From positions 59,057 to 123,056 of the forward strand of contig NZ_VTRT01000009.1 in the NCBI RefSeq assembly GCF_008274585.1: a stretch of DNA of 64,000 nucleotides, in the 5' to 3' direction. Below the pieces are notes generated by a model. The model ran no database searches, was not told the DNA's origin, and worked only from the letters and a program-made list of their open reading frames with translations. The DNA is from Pedobacter sp. BS3. GTDB lineage: Bacteria > Bacteroidota > Bacteroidia > Sphingobacteriales > Sphingobacteriaceae. Below, in pieces: positions 17,931 to 26,280 of this stretch; position 1 is the first letter of the stretch, and every line of letters begins with the position of its first letter. Position numbers and translations under genes: made by a program.

Positions 17931-18743
17931 TCATTCTGCCTTCACCACATTCAAATCTAAGGTATCGGCCTGCATGGCGGTAAAAATTCCCAGGCCGTTT
18001 TTTACGTTGGTTGGCGGGTTGGTAAGGTTTTGCGATGATGTGCCGTTATTATCCAGCATATCGATATATTCTTTGTTTACACGATAGAGAATGGCCTTGT
18101 AATGACCAAGATAGCGGAATGTCATTGGCTGTATTTCATAAGATGAGGTTTGCTCGGCATTAATCTCCACGTGGTAATTGCCATTTTCTATTGAGCCGAA
18201 ACCTACTGGCGTTGGGTAAGCATCCTGGTTCCTGAAAACCAGCACATGATATGCCGCATCCGGATTATTCCAGGTTACCTGTATCGTTTTAAATGTATCG
18301 ACCGTACTCCAGCCAAAGCTGGGTATTTCGAAGGTATCGGCAGAAAGTGTAAACCCCTGCGGTTTGCCCGGCACCGTGGTTTGCGCCGATATTTCTTTAC
18401 CGAGATAGATAAACGCCAGTGTATAGGTGGTGCCTTCTTTTACAAATTGTGCATCATCAATAGTATATACCCCGGCGGTGGTTTCTGTTAACGTATAATT
18501 TTGCGTGCCGTCCGAAACAGTAAGCTGTAATCCGCTGATGGGCTGACCATACGCACTGGTATCCTGTAAAGCCTTTTGCTCATAAACCTTTACTTCTACA
18601 GCCTTTCCCGGTACCAGATAGGCTTCTACCGCCGGTTTGTTGTAGTTATCCATATCAACCGTATCTGTTTTTTTGCAGGCTGACAACGAGAGCAAAGCCA
18701 GCACCAGTATATATAGTATTCTGAATGATAATTTTATTTCCAT
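17931..18743 (-). CDS. DUF4249 lipoprotein, partner of the adjacent TonB-dependent receptor
   Basis: A 270-residue DUF4249 protein with a lipoprotein signal peptide; the lipobox LSAC places the modified cysteine at residue 23. The mature part is beta-rich (PAVEAYLVPGKAVEVKVYEQK, then GLQLTVSDGTQNYTL), as expected for this family of surface lipoproteins of unknown function. Its start overlaps the end of the receptor gene by 10 bases, the usual pairing for DUF4249. By analogy with SusC/SusD it may act as the receptor's surface lid or ligand-binding partner, which is inference. Confidence 0.85.
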   Translation of the reverse strand: MEIKLSFRILYILVLALLSLSACKKTDTVDMDNYNKPAVEAYLVPGKAVEVKVYEQKALQDTSAYGQPISGLQLTVSDGTQNYTLTETTAGVYTIDDAQFVKEGTTYTLAFIYLGKEISAQTTVPGKPQGFTLSADTFEIPSFGWSTVDTFKTIQVTWNNPDAAYHVLVFRNQDAYPTPVGFGSIENGNYHVEINAEQTSSYEIQPMTFRYLGHYKAILYRVNKEYIDMLDNNGTSSQNLTNPPTNVKNGLGIFTAMQADTLDLNVVKAE

Positions 18744-21502
18744 CTTAAACTTAATGTGATGTTTGGCGTAAAACCGAGATAATTGATATCAGAGATCACC
18801 ACCTGGTTATTCTGTGTTTCGTATTCTTTGTACCAGGTGTTTTTACGATTATAAATATTGAACAGCGAAAGGCCTATGGTACCGATCTTGCGACTATCGG
18901 TACGAATGAGATCGTAGGTAACTGATGCATCCAGTCTATGATAAGCAGGCAACCGTTCCGCGTTTTTAGCGCTGATGGTGAGATAGCTGTGCGTAGTTCC
19001 GTTTACGCTGTTAATGGTGTAGCTGCCGATAGGCGCTGTATAAGGCTTGCCGGTGGCGTAAATCCACGTAGCCGACAGCGCCCAGCGCCCTGTATGATAC
19101 ATATTGATGGATTTAAACTCATGTGTTACATCCTGGTTTGCCGGGTAATAATCATCGCCGTACACGCTGAATTTGTTCCTGGCCTGGCCAAGCGTATAAC
19201 TTATCCAGCCGGTATATTTCCCCGCTTTTTTCTGGGCCAGCAGTTCAATACCTTTCGCGTAGCCGCTTCCGTTATAGAAATTTTCCTGTAAGGTTGATGT
19301 GCCTCCGGGGCCCATGTTACTCCGCTTGATGCGTAAGGAATATTCGGTTAAACCGGATAAGGCTTTGTAGTACACTTCGGCGCTGAATAAAAAGCGGTCT
19401 GTTTCGTATTGAGCCCCGCCAATATAATGCAGGGCCTTGCCTACCGGGATGCCTGAATTATTGGCTAGCACCCAGAAATCGCGGCTACCGGATAAGATGT
19501 CTTCGCGGATAACACGGTTTGCGAACTGGTAAAAACGACCGGTCGCACCTTTCAACGTAACCCTGTCGGTTAACGAATATGAAGCCGAAAAACGCGGTTC
19601 AAGATACGGCTCACCCGTTCCGCCGTAATAGCTTACCCGCAAACCCGGCTGGTAATGCAGCTTACCGGCATCGCCTTCAAGTTCCGCATATCCTCCCAAC
19701 GTAATTTCCTTATTATTCTGGTCAATGAGCTTGCTGGTATCGTTTTGCGCATAGTTGTATGTAATGTGCTGCGATGTAGCAAATCCGCCGTAAAGCAGCT
19801 TGATATCATCGTTCAATTTCAGCTCCCAGTCTGTTTTGGCACTGTAATCGTCCAGGTTATTATTTTCAAAAGTGCCGTTGTTAACGAAAGTCCGGTCGCC
19901 TTCTACGTTGGTTGAGCTGGAGGAAGTACTGCGGTCACGGTTGCTGAAATAATTGGAAAAACTCACCAGGGTATTCGAATACAATCTGCTGTTCCATTGC
20001 CGCGACCATTTCACGCTGGAACCAATATTGCCGTATTCGGTCAAATCTGTAATATCAAAGTTATTTAGTCCGGTAAAGCTGCCGCCGATGTCGCGGCCAT
20101 TATCCAGCTTATCGCTGCCGCTGTAAAAGCTCAGCGAAAGCAAATCTTTCTGACCGGGCTTATATGTGTATTTTCCGTTTAAATCATAAAAATAAGATGT
20201 TACGGCGCTGGCTGCGTTGGCCATACCCGGGCCACCAAAACCGCCGCGTCCGCCAAAGCCCCGCTGTGGCGATGAAACGCTGGTTGTTGAGCCGTTAAAT
20301 TTTCCGAAGATTTTATTATAAAGCGGCCCCTGGTATGAACGGCGATAGGTAAGCAATACCGATGATTTATCGTTAACAGGTGTTTCGGCAAACAGGTTAA
20401 CGCTCAGCAAGCTCAAATCGCCGCCAATGTTGGCCTCTTTTTTATTGCCTTCTTTGCCCGAAATATCCGTAACGCTGGACAAACGGCCTCCGTATTTGGC
20501 AGAGAAACCGCCTTTATACAACTGCACATCTTTTACGGCATTTACATTAAAGGCACTGAAAAAGCCGTATAAATGGTCGACCTGGTAAACGGTAAAGCCA
20601 TCAAAAAGTACCAGGTTCTGGTCTGGTGTGCCGCCACGCACATAAGCGCCCGAAGACGATTCGTTGCTGGCGCTGATACCCGGCATTAACTGAAACGAAC
20701 GCATGATATCCCGCTCACCAATGTTAGGCAGATCGGCCAGTTTGGTTGGATTTAACTGCAAAATACTTACCTGCTTGCGGTCGGTATTCATCACCCCGTC
20801 CTTTTTACCATTTACCACCACCTCGTTCAGCGCATTGATAGCAGGTAGCAGACCCAGCGTAAGCTGACTGTTAATTTGCCGGCTGCTAAGTCGTAAATGC
20901 TGCGGCTGATAACCGGTGTACGATGCAACCAGGGTAGCCGTATCCGAAGGCACATTGAACAGGCTGAAATAACCATCGGTATTGGTGGTTGTGCTTAAAT
21001 TACTGTTAGCAATCCGTACCGAAGCTCCGGGCAATGTTTCACCGGTAACCTGGTCTATCACCTTTCCCGAAACCGTGAATGACGATGCTTTAGGGCCAAT
21101 TTGCTCCGGCGGTGCCTGGATAACCGCACGCAGCTCCTCTTGGACAACTTTTCCTCCGGTATGCATCTTCTTTAACCGCGACAAATCACTGAGCTTCTGC
21201 ATTACGTATATGGTACCGCCGGACTCCTCATAAAAAAACAAACCGTTTTGTTTACAGATGCTCCACAGCATATCGCGTACGCTTTCTTCAAAATAATGCT
21301 CATTAATGTGGTAATCCTTAAGCTGCTCCTTATCAAACACAATATGCTGCTTGTATTTGATGTTTAGCGTGTCCAGCACCTCATCCAGGGTATTGGTAAA
21401 AAAATGATTGATCTTAACCGAAGTAAGACTATTTTTTTTCTGGGCATAAGCGGCCTGGATAATGCATAAAAAAACGGTAAGAACCAGTAAACCTTGCTTC
21501 AT
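18734..21502 (-). CDS. TonB-dependent receptor with STN and carboxypeptidase-like domains
   Basis: A 922-residue outer-membrane receptor. After the signal peptide (ending AAYAQ) comes an STN (secretin/TonB short N-terminal) domain (about residues 25-110), a carboxypeptidase-regulatory-like domain (VSGKVIDQVTGETLPGASVRI, about 144-225), a plug (NEVVVNGKKDGVMNTDRKQ onward, with RGGTPDQNLVLFDGFTVYQ), and the barrel. A Gly/Arg-rich loop (RGFGGRGGFGGPG) lies near residue 420. STN domains usually touch a FecR anti-sigma factor, but none is adjacent. Coupled with the DUF4249 gene; substrate unknown. Confidence 0.88.
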   Translation of the reverse strand: MKQGLLVLTVFLCIIQAAYAQKKNSLTSVKINHFFTNTLDEVLDTLNIKYKQHIVFDKEQLKDYHINEHYFEESVRDMLWSICKQNGLFFYEESGGTIYVMQKLSDLSRLKKMHTGGKVVQEELRAVIQAPPEQIGPKASSFTVSGKVIDQVTGETLPGASVRIANSNLSTTTNTDGYFSLFNVPSDTATLVASYTGYQPQHLRLSSRQINSQLTLGLLPAINALNEVVVNGKKDGVMNTDRKQVSILQLNPTKLADLPNIGERDIMRSFQLMPGISASNESSSGAYVRGGTPDQNLVLFDGFTVYQVDHLYGFFSAFNVNAVKDVQLYKGGFSAKYGGRLSSVTDISGKEGNKKEANIGGDLSLLSVNLFAETPVNDKSSVLLTYRRSYQGPLYNKIFGKFNGSTTSVSSPQRGFGGRGGFGGPGMANAASAVTSYFYDLNGKYTYKPGQKDLLSLSFYSGSDKLDNGRDIGGSFTGLNNFDITDLTEYGNIGSSVKWSRQWNSRLYSNTLVSFSNYFSNRDRSTSSSSTNVEGDRTFVNNGTFENNNLDDYSAKTDWELKLNDDIKLLYGGFATSQHITYNYAQNDTSKLIDQNNKEITLGGYAELEGDAGKLHYQPGLRVSYYGGTGEPYLEPRFSASYSLTDRVTLKGATGRFYQFANRVIREDILSGSRDFWVLANNSGIPVGKALHYIGGAQYETDRFLFSAEVYYKALSGLTEYSLRIKRSNMGPGGTSTLQENFYNGSGYAKGIELLAQKKAGKYTGWISYTLGQARNKFSVYGDDYYPANQDVTHEFKSINMYHTGRWALSATWIYATGKPYTAPIGSYTINSVNGTTHSYLTISAKNAERLPAYHRLDASVTYDLIRTDSRKIGTIGLSLFNIYNRKNTWYKEYETQNNQVVISDINYLGFTPNITLSLRWK

Positions 21503-21584
21503 ATTTCGTCAATAAATCCATGAGCAAGTTCATCATTTAATCAGTTAACAAATGTTAAATGCGACTAACCGGAATATTATGTAG

Positions 21585-21975
21585 CTGAAACAAGGCTGAT
21601 AAAAGATAAATGAGCCGATTTATCGATTTATAAGCGGCATGAAACTGTCTTCGGGAGTGATTTTTTAACATTATAAATCGGACACGCTCAGGTACAAGCC
21701 ACAAAGGCTCGCACCTGCAAGAGGTAATAATAAAGCCCGGAGGCTTTTAAGTAGTAGCACGAAGCCGGAGCTTAGCGCTATCGGGACTGAAACAAGGCTG
21801 ATAAAAGATAAATGAGCCGATTTATCGATTTATAAGCGATATTAAACCGTCTTTGGGAGCGATTTTTTTAACATTAATCGGACACGTACGAGCCAGAAAG
21901 GCTCGCACCAGCAAGGGAATAATAAAGCCCGGAGGCTTTTAAGTAACAGCACTAAGCCGGAGCTTAGCGCTATCG
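21585..21975. repeat. Tandem duplication of a 0.2-kb non-coding unit
   Basis: Copy 1 (21585-21786) and copy 2 (21787-21975) both begin CTGAAACAAGGCTGATAAAA, continue through GAGCCGATTTATCGATTTAT and CGGAC, and end with AAAGCCCGGAGGCTTTTAAG and AAGCCGGAGCTTAGCGCTAT. They differ by scattered substitutions and small gaps. The final 45 bases recur near 6739-6785. This fills the gap between the esterase-family gene and the receptor start; no gene is seen in 21503-22002. Confidence 0.85.
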
Positions 21976-22002
21976 AACTATCGAATTATTTATCGAATTT
22001 AA

Positions 22003-23325
22003 TTAGAACATAAACGGATAAGTCTCGGGCATTTTATGTCCGTCGGGTTCCAGGTGCAGCGGATGAAGCGCCATCGTGGTATCGATATACAGAAAGGCAT
22101 CATACCGGGCATTCAAAATGGTGGGCACATAGTTGCTGTACTTTTCGTATTCGGGATTGTAAACCACTCCAATGGCACGATGCGGCATAATTTTACCGAA
22201 CCGCTCTTTTTTATTATGCCGGTTAAAGATCAGGAGCTTGTTCTCTGCCGATTCATGATGCAGCACATCTTCTATGCTTCCGTCCCTGGCGGCGGGAACC
22301 GGCATAACTTCTATGGGTGCATCCCAGCGTTTACCGGCGATTACTGTCCCCATATACGAGCCGAATCCAACTAAAACGGTATCCTTATCTCCCCGTTCTT
22401 CACGTACCAGTTGGCCCACATTGTGCATACCGGCCTTTTTCATATCGGTAAACCGGGCATCGCCGATATGGGTGTTATGTTCCCACACAATAGCTTTGGC
22501 CTCCGGGCCATGAAACTGTAACAAACGTTTCAAGGTGTCCATCATGTGCGAGTCGCGTAAATTCCAGGTATTATCGTTAAAGCTCATCATGCAGGTATAA
22601 TATTCTTCGGCGTTTACCGCGATATAAGCGTTTTGCTCGGCATTCAGGGCAGCTTCCGGATCATGATCGTAAACGGGTGCTTTCTTCCTGATCTCTGTAA
22701 GCAGTTGTGCCAGCGGCTCACGGCACGAATCGGCCAGTGAATATTGCTCACGGGTATAACGGTGCTCATCTTCGCCGTAAGGCTCAAAACAACGGATAGC
22801 TTTACGGGCCAATTGCGCTGTAACCGGATCGGTTTTTTCGAGATAATTTACAATAGCGGCCATCGACTCCCACAAGCTGTATACATCCAGTCCATAAAAG
22901 CCTACCCGTTTATCCGCGTAAAGCGAATCATTGTATTCCCTGAGCCAGGTAATGAGCGCTGCGACCTCCCAGTTGGCCCACATCCATGTTGGCCAGCGTT
23001 TAAAGGCATGCAGCAAATCGGCCGGACTTTTAGACTGTTCATCATATCCTTTAATATACCGGTTCAGGCGGTAACAATCGGGCCAGTCGCCTTCTACGGC
23101 AATGAAGTTAAATCCTTTTTCGCGGATAAGCCGTTTGGATATTTCGGTACGCCAGGTATAATATTCATGCGTACCATGCGATGCCTCGCCCAGTAGCACA
23201 CAATGTGCATCGCCAATCCTTTCCATCAGCGGATCAAGGTCACGCGGATTCTTCAGCGGGTATGTTTTTTCCTTGTCTTCGTCAACTGTAAACGCCCAGG
23301 GGTCTGTATATTGTCTGTTGGCCAT
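22003..23325 (-). CDS. Erythromycin esterase-family protein
   Basis: The 440-residue product belongs to the EreA/B-like family: HCVLLGEASHGTHEYYTWR (about residues 41-59, with the conserved Glu and His), FIAVEGDWPDCYRLN, AIVWEHNTHIGDAR (about 279-292) and VGQLVREE. Only a few members hydrolyse macrolides; many chromosomal ones have no known substrate. Here it follows a phosphoribosyltransferase gene by 34 bases with an hsp20 gene divergent from both, a grouping seen in stress-response regions, so antibiotic resistance should not be assumed. Confidence 0.88.
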   Translation of the reverse strand: MANRQYTDPWAFTVDEDKEKTYPLKNPRDLDPLMERIGDAHCVLLGEASHGTHEYYTWRTEISKRLIREKGFNFIAVEGDWPDCYRLNRYIKGYDEQSKSPADLLHAFKRWPTWMWANWEVAALITWLREYNDSLYADKRVGFYGLDVYSLWESMAAIVNYLEKTDPVTAQLARKAIRCFEPYGEDEHRYTREQYSLADSCREPLAQLLTEIRKKAPVYDHDPEAALNAEQNAYIAVNAEEYYTCMMSFNDNTWNLRDSHMMDTLKRLLQFHGPEAKAIVWEHNTHIGDARFTDMKKAGMHNVGQLVREERGDKDTVLVGFGSYMGTVIAGKRWDAPIEVMPVPAARDGSIEDVLHHESAENKLLIFNRHNKKERFGKIMPHRAIGVVYNPEYEKYSNYVPTILNARYDAFLYIDTTMALHPLHLEPDGHKMPETYPFMF

Positions 23326-23359
23326 AATAAAATTTAATATTAAAAGTACAATCGCCTTA

Positions 23360-24028
23360 TCAGGTTCGGTTTCTTTCTGTTGCGCCTGCTTTTTTCAGCA
23401 AATTAAGTAACTGACTATCGGTAAAATCCCCAAATGTTTCATACACCTGACCCACAGCATAAAAATCATGCGGCTGCACCATCACTTCAATGGCGTCGGC
23501 CTCATTTAAATGAGTATCATAACGCTTACCTGAAACCGGCGCCGCAACAATCACTTTAGCGGCCTGCTTTTTACGGCAAAGCCGGATAAGCGGGACCAGG
23601 GTTACACCGGTGGCTATCCCATCGTCAACCAGTATAACCGTACGTTTTTTCATATCCGGCAAGGGTTTACCTTGCCTGTAAATGGCTACCCGGCGATTAA
23701 TTTCCTGTATTTTTTCTTCGATGATCTGGTTAATTACTTTGGGTGACAGCATTTCTTTGCCTTCCGGCGAAACATATACGGAATATTCTTCGGCTACAGC
23801 GCCAAATCCATATTCCTCATTACCCGGAACAGGAAGCTTTTTGGATATAGCCAGCGAAAGATCGGCCTGCAATTGCTGAGAGACATACCAGGCTACTTCT
23901 ACCCCGCCACGGGGAATTCCTAATATCAACGGATTGGAACGTTTGTATTTTGGTTCAAGATACAAACCCAGTTCTTTACCGGCATGTTCCCTGTTTTTAA
24001 AATATAAGGCATCCCACACATTTTCCAT
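23360..24028 (-). CDS. Phosphoribosyltransferase-family protein
   Basis: A 222-residue type I phosphoribosyltransferase fold. The PRPP-binding loop VDDGIATG is at residues 134-141, and GIPRGGVEVAWYVSQQL (about 38-54) is the family's N-terminal signature. The substrate base cannot be named; members of this subgroup are often found fused or adjacent to dienelactone hydrolases or erythromycin esterases. It leads a two-gene operon with the esterase-family gene. Confidence 0.87.
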   Translation of the reverse strand: MENVWDALYFKNREHAGKELGLYLEPKYKRSNPLILGIPRGGVEVAWYVSQQLQADLSLAISKKLPVPGNEEYGFGAVAEEYSVYVSPEGKEMLSPKVINQIIEEKIQEINRRVAIYRQGKPLPDMKKRTVILVDDGIATGVTLVPLIRLCRKKQAAKVIVAAPVSGKRYDTHLNEADAIEVMVQPHDFYAVGQVYETFGDFTDSQLLNLLKKAGATERNRT

Positions 24029-24164
24029 AGCCGCATATTTAATGGCAATCGTTATTACCTGTCTAAAAAACAGATGGTCTCCGGATAAGTTCTCAAAAAT
24101 TAAAATCTTCCGGGGCGCCGGAAACCGGTGCTGAAAATTTATTTTTTCCGAACCGTTGCCTGCC

Positions 24165-24210
24165 TTTGTTTGTTTTAGATACGATGTTATTTATGAAAAA
24201 GATAAGGAGG
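24165..24210 (+). promoter_or_regulatory. hsp20 promoter and strong Shine-Dalgarno
   Basis: TTTG (24165-24168), a 19-base spacer, then TATTTATG (24188-24195, seven of eight TAnnTTTG positions). AAGGAGG at 24204-24210 lies 9 bases before the hsp20 ATG. Such a complete Shine-Dalgarno is uncommon in Bacteroidota and suggests heavy translation. The predicted leader would be very short, so the promoter placement is less sure than the ribosome site. Confidence 0.5.
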
Positions 24211-24219
24211 TAATGTAAA

Positions 24220-24660
24220 ATGGCATTAGTAAAGTTTAATGATGGAAATGGCCGTGGCGTATTAAACCCAGGCTTTGGCGACATTTTTGAATCATTTTTT
24301 AATGATTCCTTTTTTTCTGACCGGATGATCTCGCGTGTGCCGGCTGTGAACATCTGCGAAACAGATGGTGAATATCATATTGAACTGGCTGCACCGGGAT
24401 TAAAAAAAGAAGATTTCAAAATTAACCTGGACAGAAATGTGCTGAATATCTCGGCGGAAAAGAAAACGGAGAATGCTGAAAATAACAAAAAATATAACCG
24501 CAGGGAATATAGCTATTCTTCGTTTGTACGCTCGTTTGCATTGCCCGACTCTGCCGACGATGCAAATATTGAAGCAGAATACACCGATGGTATATTACGC
24601 ATCAACGTAGCTAAAAAAGAGGAAGCCAAAATGGCCAGCCGGGAAATCTCGGTTAAGTAA
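24220..24660 (+). CDS. Small heat-shock protein, Hsp20/alpha-crystallin family
   Basis: A 146-residue ATP-independent chaperone that holds unfolding proteins. The alpha-crystallin domain covers about residues 38-140: PAVNICETDGEYHIELAAPGL, then KKEDFKINLDRNVLNISAEK and FVRSFALPDSADDANIEAEY ... DGILRINVAKKEE. The N-terminal arm is Phe-rich (FGDIFESFFNDSFF). The C-terminus ends ISVK with no I-x-I motif, so oligomer contacts may differ. It is divergent from the phosphoribosyltransferase gene. Confidence 0.95.
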   Translation: MALVKFNDGNGRGVLNPGFGDIFESFFNDSFFSDRMISRVPAVNICETDGEYHIELAAPGLKKEDFKINLDRNVLNISAEKKTENAENNKKYNRREYSYSSFVRSFALPDSADDANIEAEYTDGILRINVAKKEEAKMASREISVK

Positions 24661-24663
24661 CGT

Positions 24664-24813
24664 TTAAAGAGGGTGTATAAAAAGTCAACAAAGCCAATCA
24701 ATGAGCAGTCACGCTGCCCCCGAAGTCTCGGGGGAAGTGTCTGTAGCCACAATAAACCAATCCTTCGACAGGCTCAGGATGACCGTCGCAGATTTTTTAG
24801 ACACCCTCTTTAA
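24664..24813. repeat. Inverted-repeat element (20-bp arms, one mismatch)
   Basis: TTAAAGAGGGTGTATAAAAA (24664-24683) pairs with TTTTTAGACACCCTCTTTAA (24794-24813) in 19 of 20 positions. The interior holds CCCCCGAAGTCTCGGGGG (a hairpin) and ATCCTTCGACAGGCTCAGGA (24760-24779), the same core found reversed in 15046-15133. It sits exactly between the convergent ends of hsp20 and a sulfatase gene and could also stop transcription from both. Confidence 0.75.
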
Positions 24814-24820
24814 TATTGTC

Positions 24821-26254
24821 TTACTCTTTTGTAATTTTCCAGTCCTTAGGAGCTATAAAGCCATTTTTAGGGCCTTTTGTCAGTATCTCACGGGGCGCTT
24901 TAATAGCATCGTAAGGAGCAACAGCCGTTTTAAGCCGGTTGTAAATATCCGGATGAGCATCTTTCAGGTTATGCTGCTCGGAATAATCCGGCGGAATGTT
25001 AAACAGCACATCGCCGTTCATTTGCATTTTCTTTCTTCCCTGATCCAGTATCAGCTTCCAGTTGCCGCTAATGATCGCTCCGTTCCCGAGGTAAAAATCC
25101 CGGTCAATGGATTGTTTCTTCCCGCTAAGCACCGGCCACATGCTGATGCCATCCAATGGTTTTTTGGATGGGGTTTTCACACCGGCAATCTCTTTTAAAG
25201 TCGGTAATACATCGACATATCCCATTACCTGCTCTATTTGCTTACCGCCAACCAATCCGCCGGCAGGCCATTTAATTACAGCCGGAGCACGAACTCCTCC
25301 CTCCCACTCGTCAAATTTATATCCGCGAAGCTCACCATGTGAGCCGGAATTTGGTCCGGCAGCACCATTATCACTATGAAAAAGCACTAATGTATTTTCA
25401 TCAATATGCTGTTCTTTAAGCGCTTGTAATATTTTACCTATTCCTCTGTCCATACAGGTTACCATTGCCGCATAGGTTTGCTTCATGGTATTTCCATGTC
25501 CTCTTAACCCATCGGTATCCGGCCCTCCTTTGCCATATCGTGGTTTTGAAGGATCAAATCCGTACAGTTTCAGATCCTCATCTTTCGCTTCCAGCGGGCC
25601 ATGCGGCGCATTGTACGCCACATACATAAAGAACGGCGAATCCTTAGCGTAATTTTTTATACAACGCACCGCTTCATCCGTAAGCAAATCGGTAGTATAA
25701 CCCTTATCTTTTGAAGGCTCGTAATCGTTTTGCCAGTCTACCTCACCTTCGCGTTTATGCGTAAAATAATCCAGGGCCCCGTTTAAATGACCGTAAAAAT
25801 GGGTAAAGCCACGTCGCATGGGGTGATATTTTAGCGTTGCATGTCCCAAATGCCACTTACCGATCAACGCCCGGTCTTTGTAACCGGCCTCGGCCAGCAC
25901 CTGCGGAAGCAGCACCTCGGAAGTGTCCAGTCCAAAATCGCTCCAGGGTGGTATGGTCGTCTGGCGTATCCCGACACGGTTAGGATAACGTCCTGTCATT
26001 AATCCTGCCCGTGTCGGGGAACAAATCGGCGCTGTATAATAACGGTTTAATATCACGCCTTCTTTTGCCAAACGGTCGATATTTGGAGTTTTAATATCAC
26101 TTCCATGAAAGCCTACATCACCCCAGCCCAAATCATCAGCAAGAATGATAATGATATTCGGTTTATTTTTAACCGGCTGGGCGAAGGTTATGGCACTCCA
26201 TGCCACTGCTAACAGCAGCATGCAAACTGATCGAAAATAACTGGTGGTCATCAT
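24821..26254 (-). CDS. Secreted arylsulfatase (formylglycine type)
   Basis: A 477-residue sulfatase of family S1. A signal peptide (about residues 1-25, ending TFAQ) is followed by the metal-binding NIIIILADDLGWGD and the maturation motif CSPTR (Cys78), whose cysteine is converted to formylglycine. HNxH-like and DNGAAGPNSGSHGELRG segments follow. It hydrolyses sulfate esters, probably on polysaccharides or small aryl sulfates, outside the inner membrane. The gene follows the second sulfatase by 26 bases as an operon. No maturation enzyme (anSME or FGE) is in this window. Confidence 0.92.
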   Translation of the reverse strand: MMTTSYFRSVCMLLLAVAWSAITFAQPVKNKPNIIIILADDLGWGDVGFHGSDIKTPNIDRLAKEGVILNRYYTAPICSPTRAGLMTGRYPNRVGIRQTTIPPWSDFGLDTSEVLLPQVLAEAGYKDRALIGKWHLGHATLKYHPMRRGFTHFYGHLNGALDYFTHKREGEVDWQNDYEPSKDKGYTTDLLTDEAVRCIKNYAKDSPFFMYVAYNAPHGPLEAKDEDLKLYGFDPSKPRYGKGGPDTDGLRGHGNTMKQTYAAMVTCMDRGIGKILQALKEQHIDENTLVLFHSDNGAAGPNSGSHGELRGYKFDEWEGGVRAPAVIKWPAGGLVGGKQIEQVMGYVDVLPTLKEIAGVKTPSKKPLDGISMWPVLSGKKQSIDRDFYLGNGAIISGNWKLILDQGRKKMQMNGDVLFNIPPDYSEQHNLKDAHPDIYNRLKTAVAPYDAIKAPREILTKGPKNGFIAPKDWKITKE

Positions 26255-26280
26255 ACGTTTTTTTATAATTGGCTGAATGT

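Noticed and set aside
22003..23325. Calling the esterase-family gene a macrolide-resistance gene
   Set aside because: Family membership alone does not show macrolide hydrolysis; context is stress-related.
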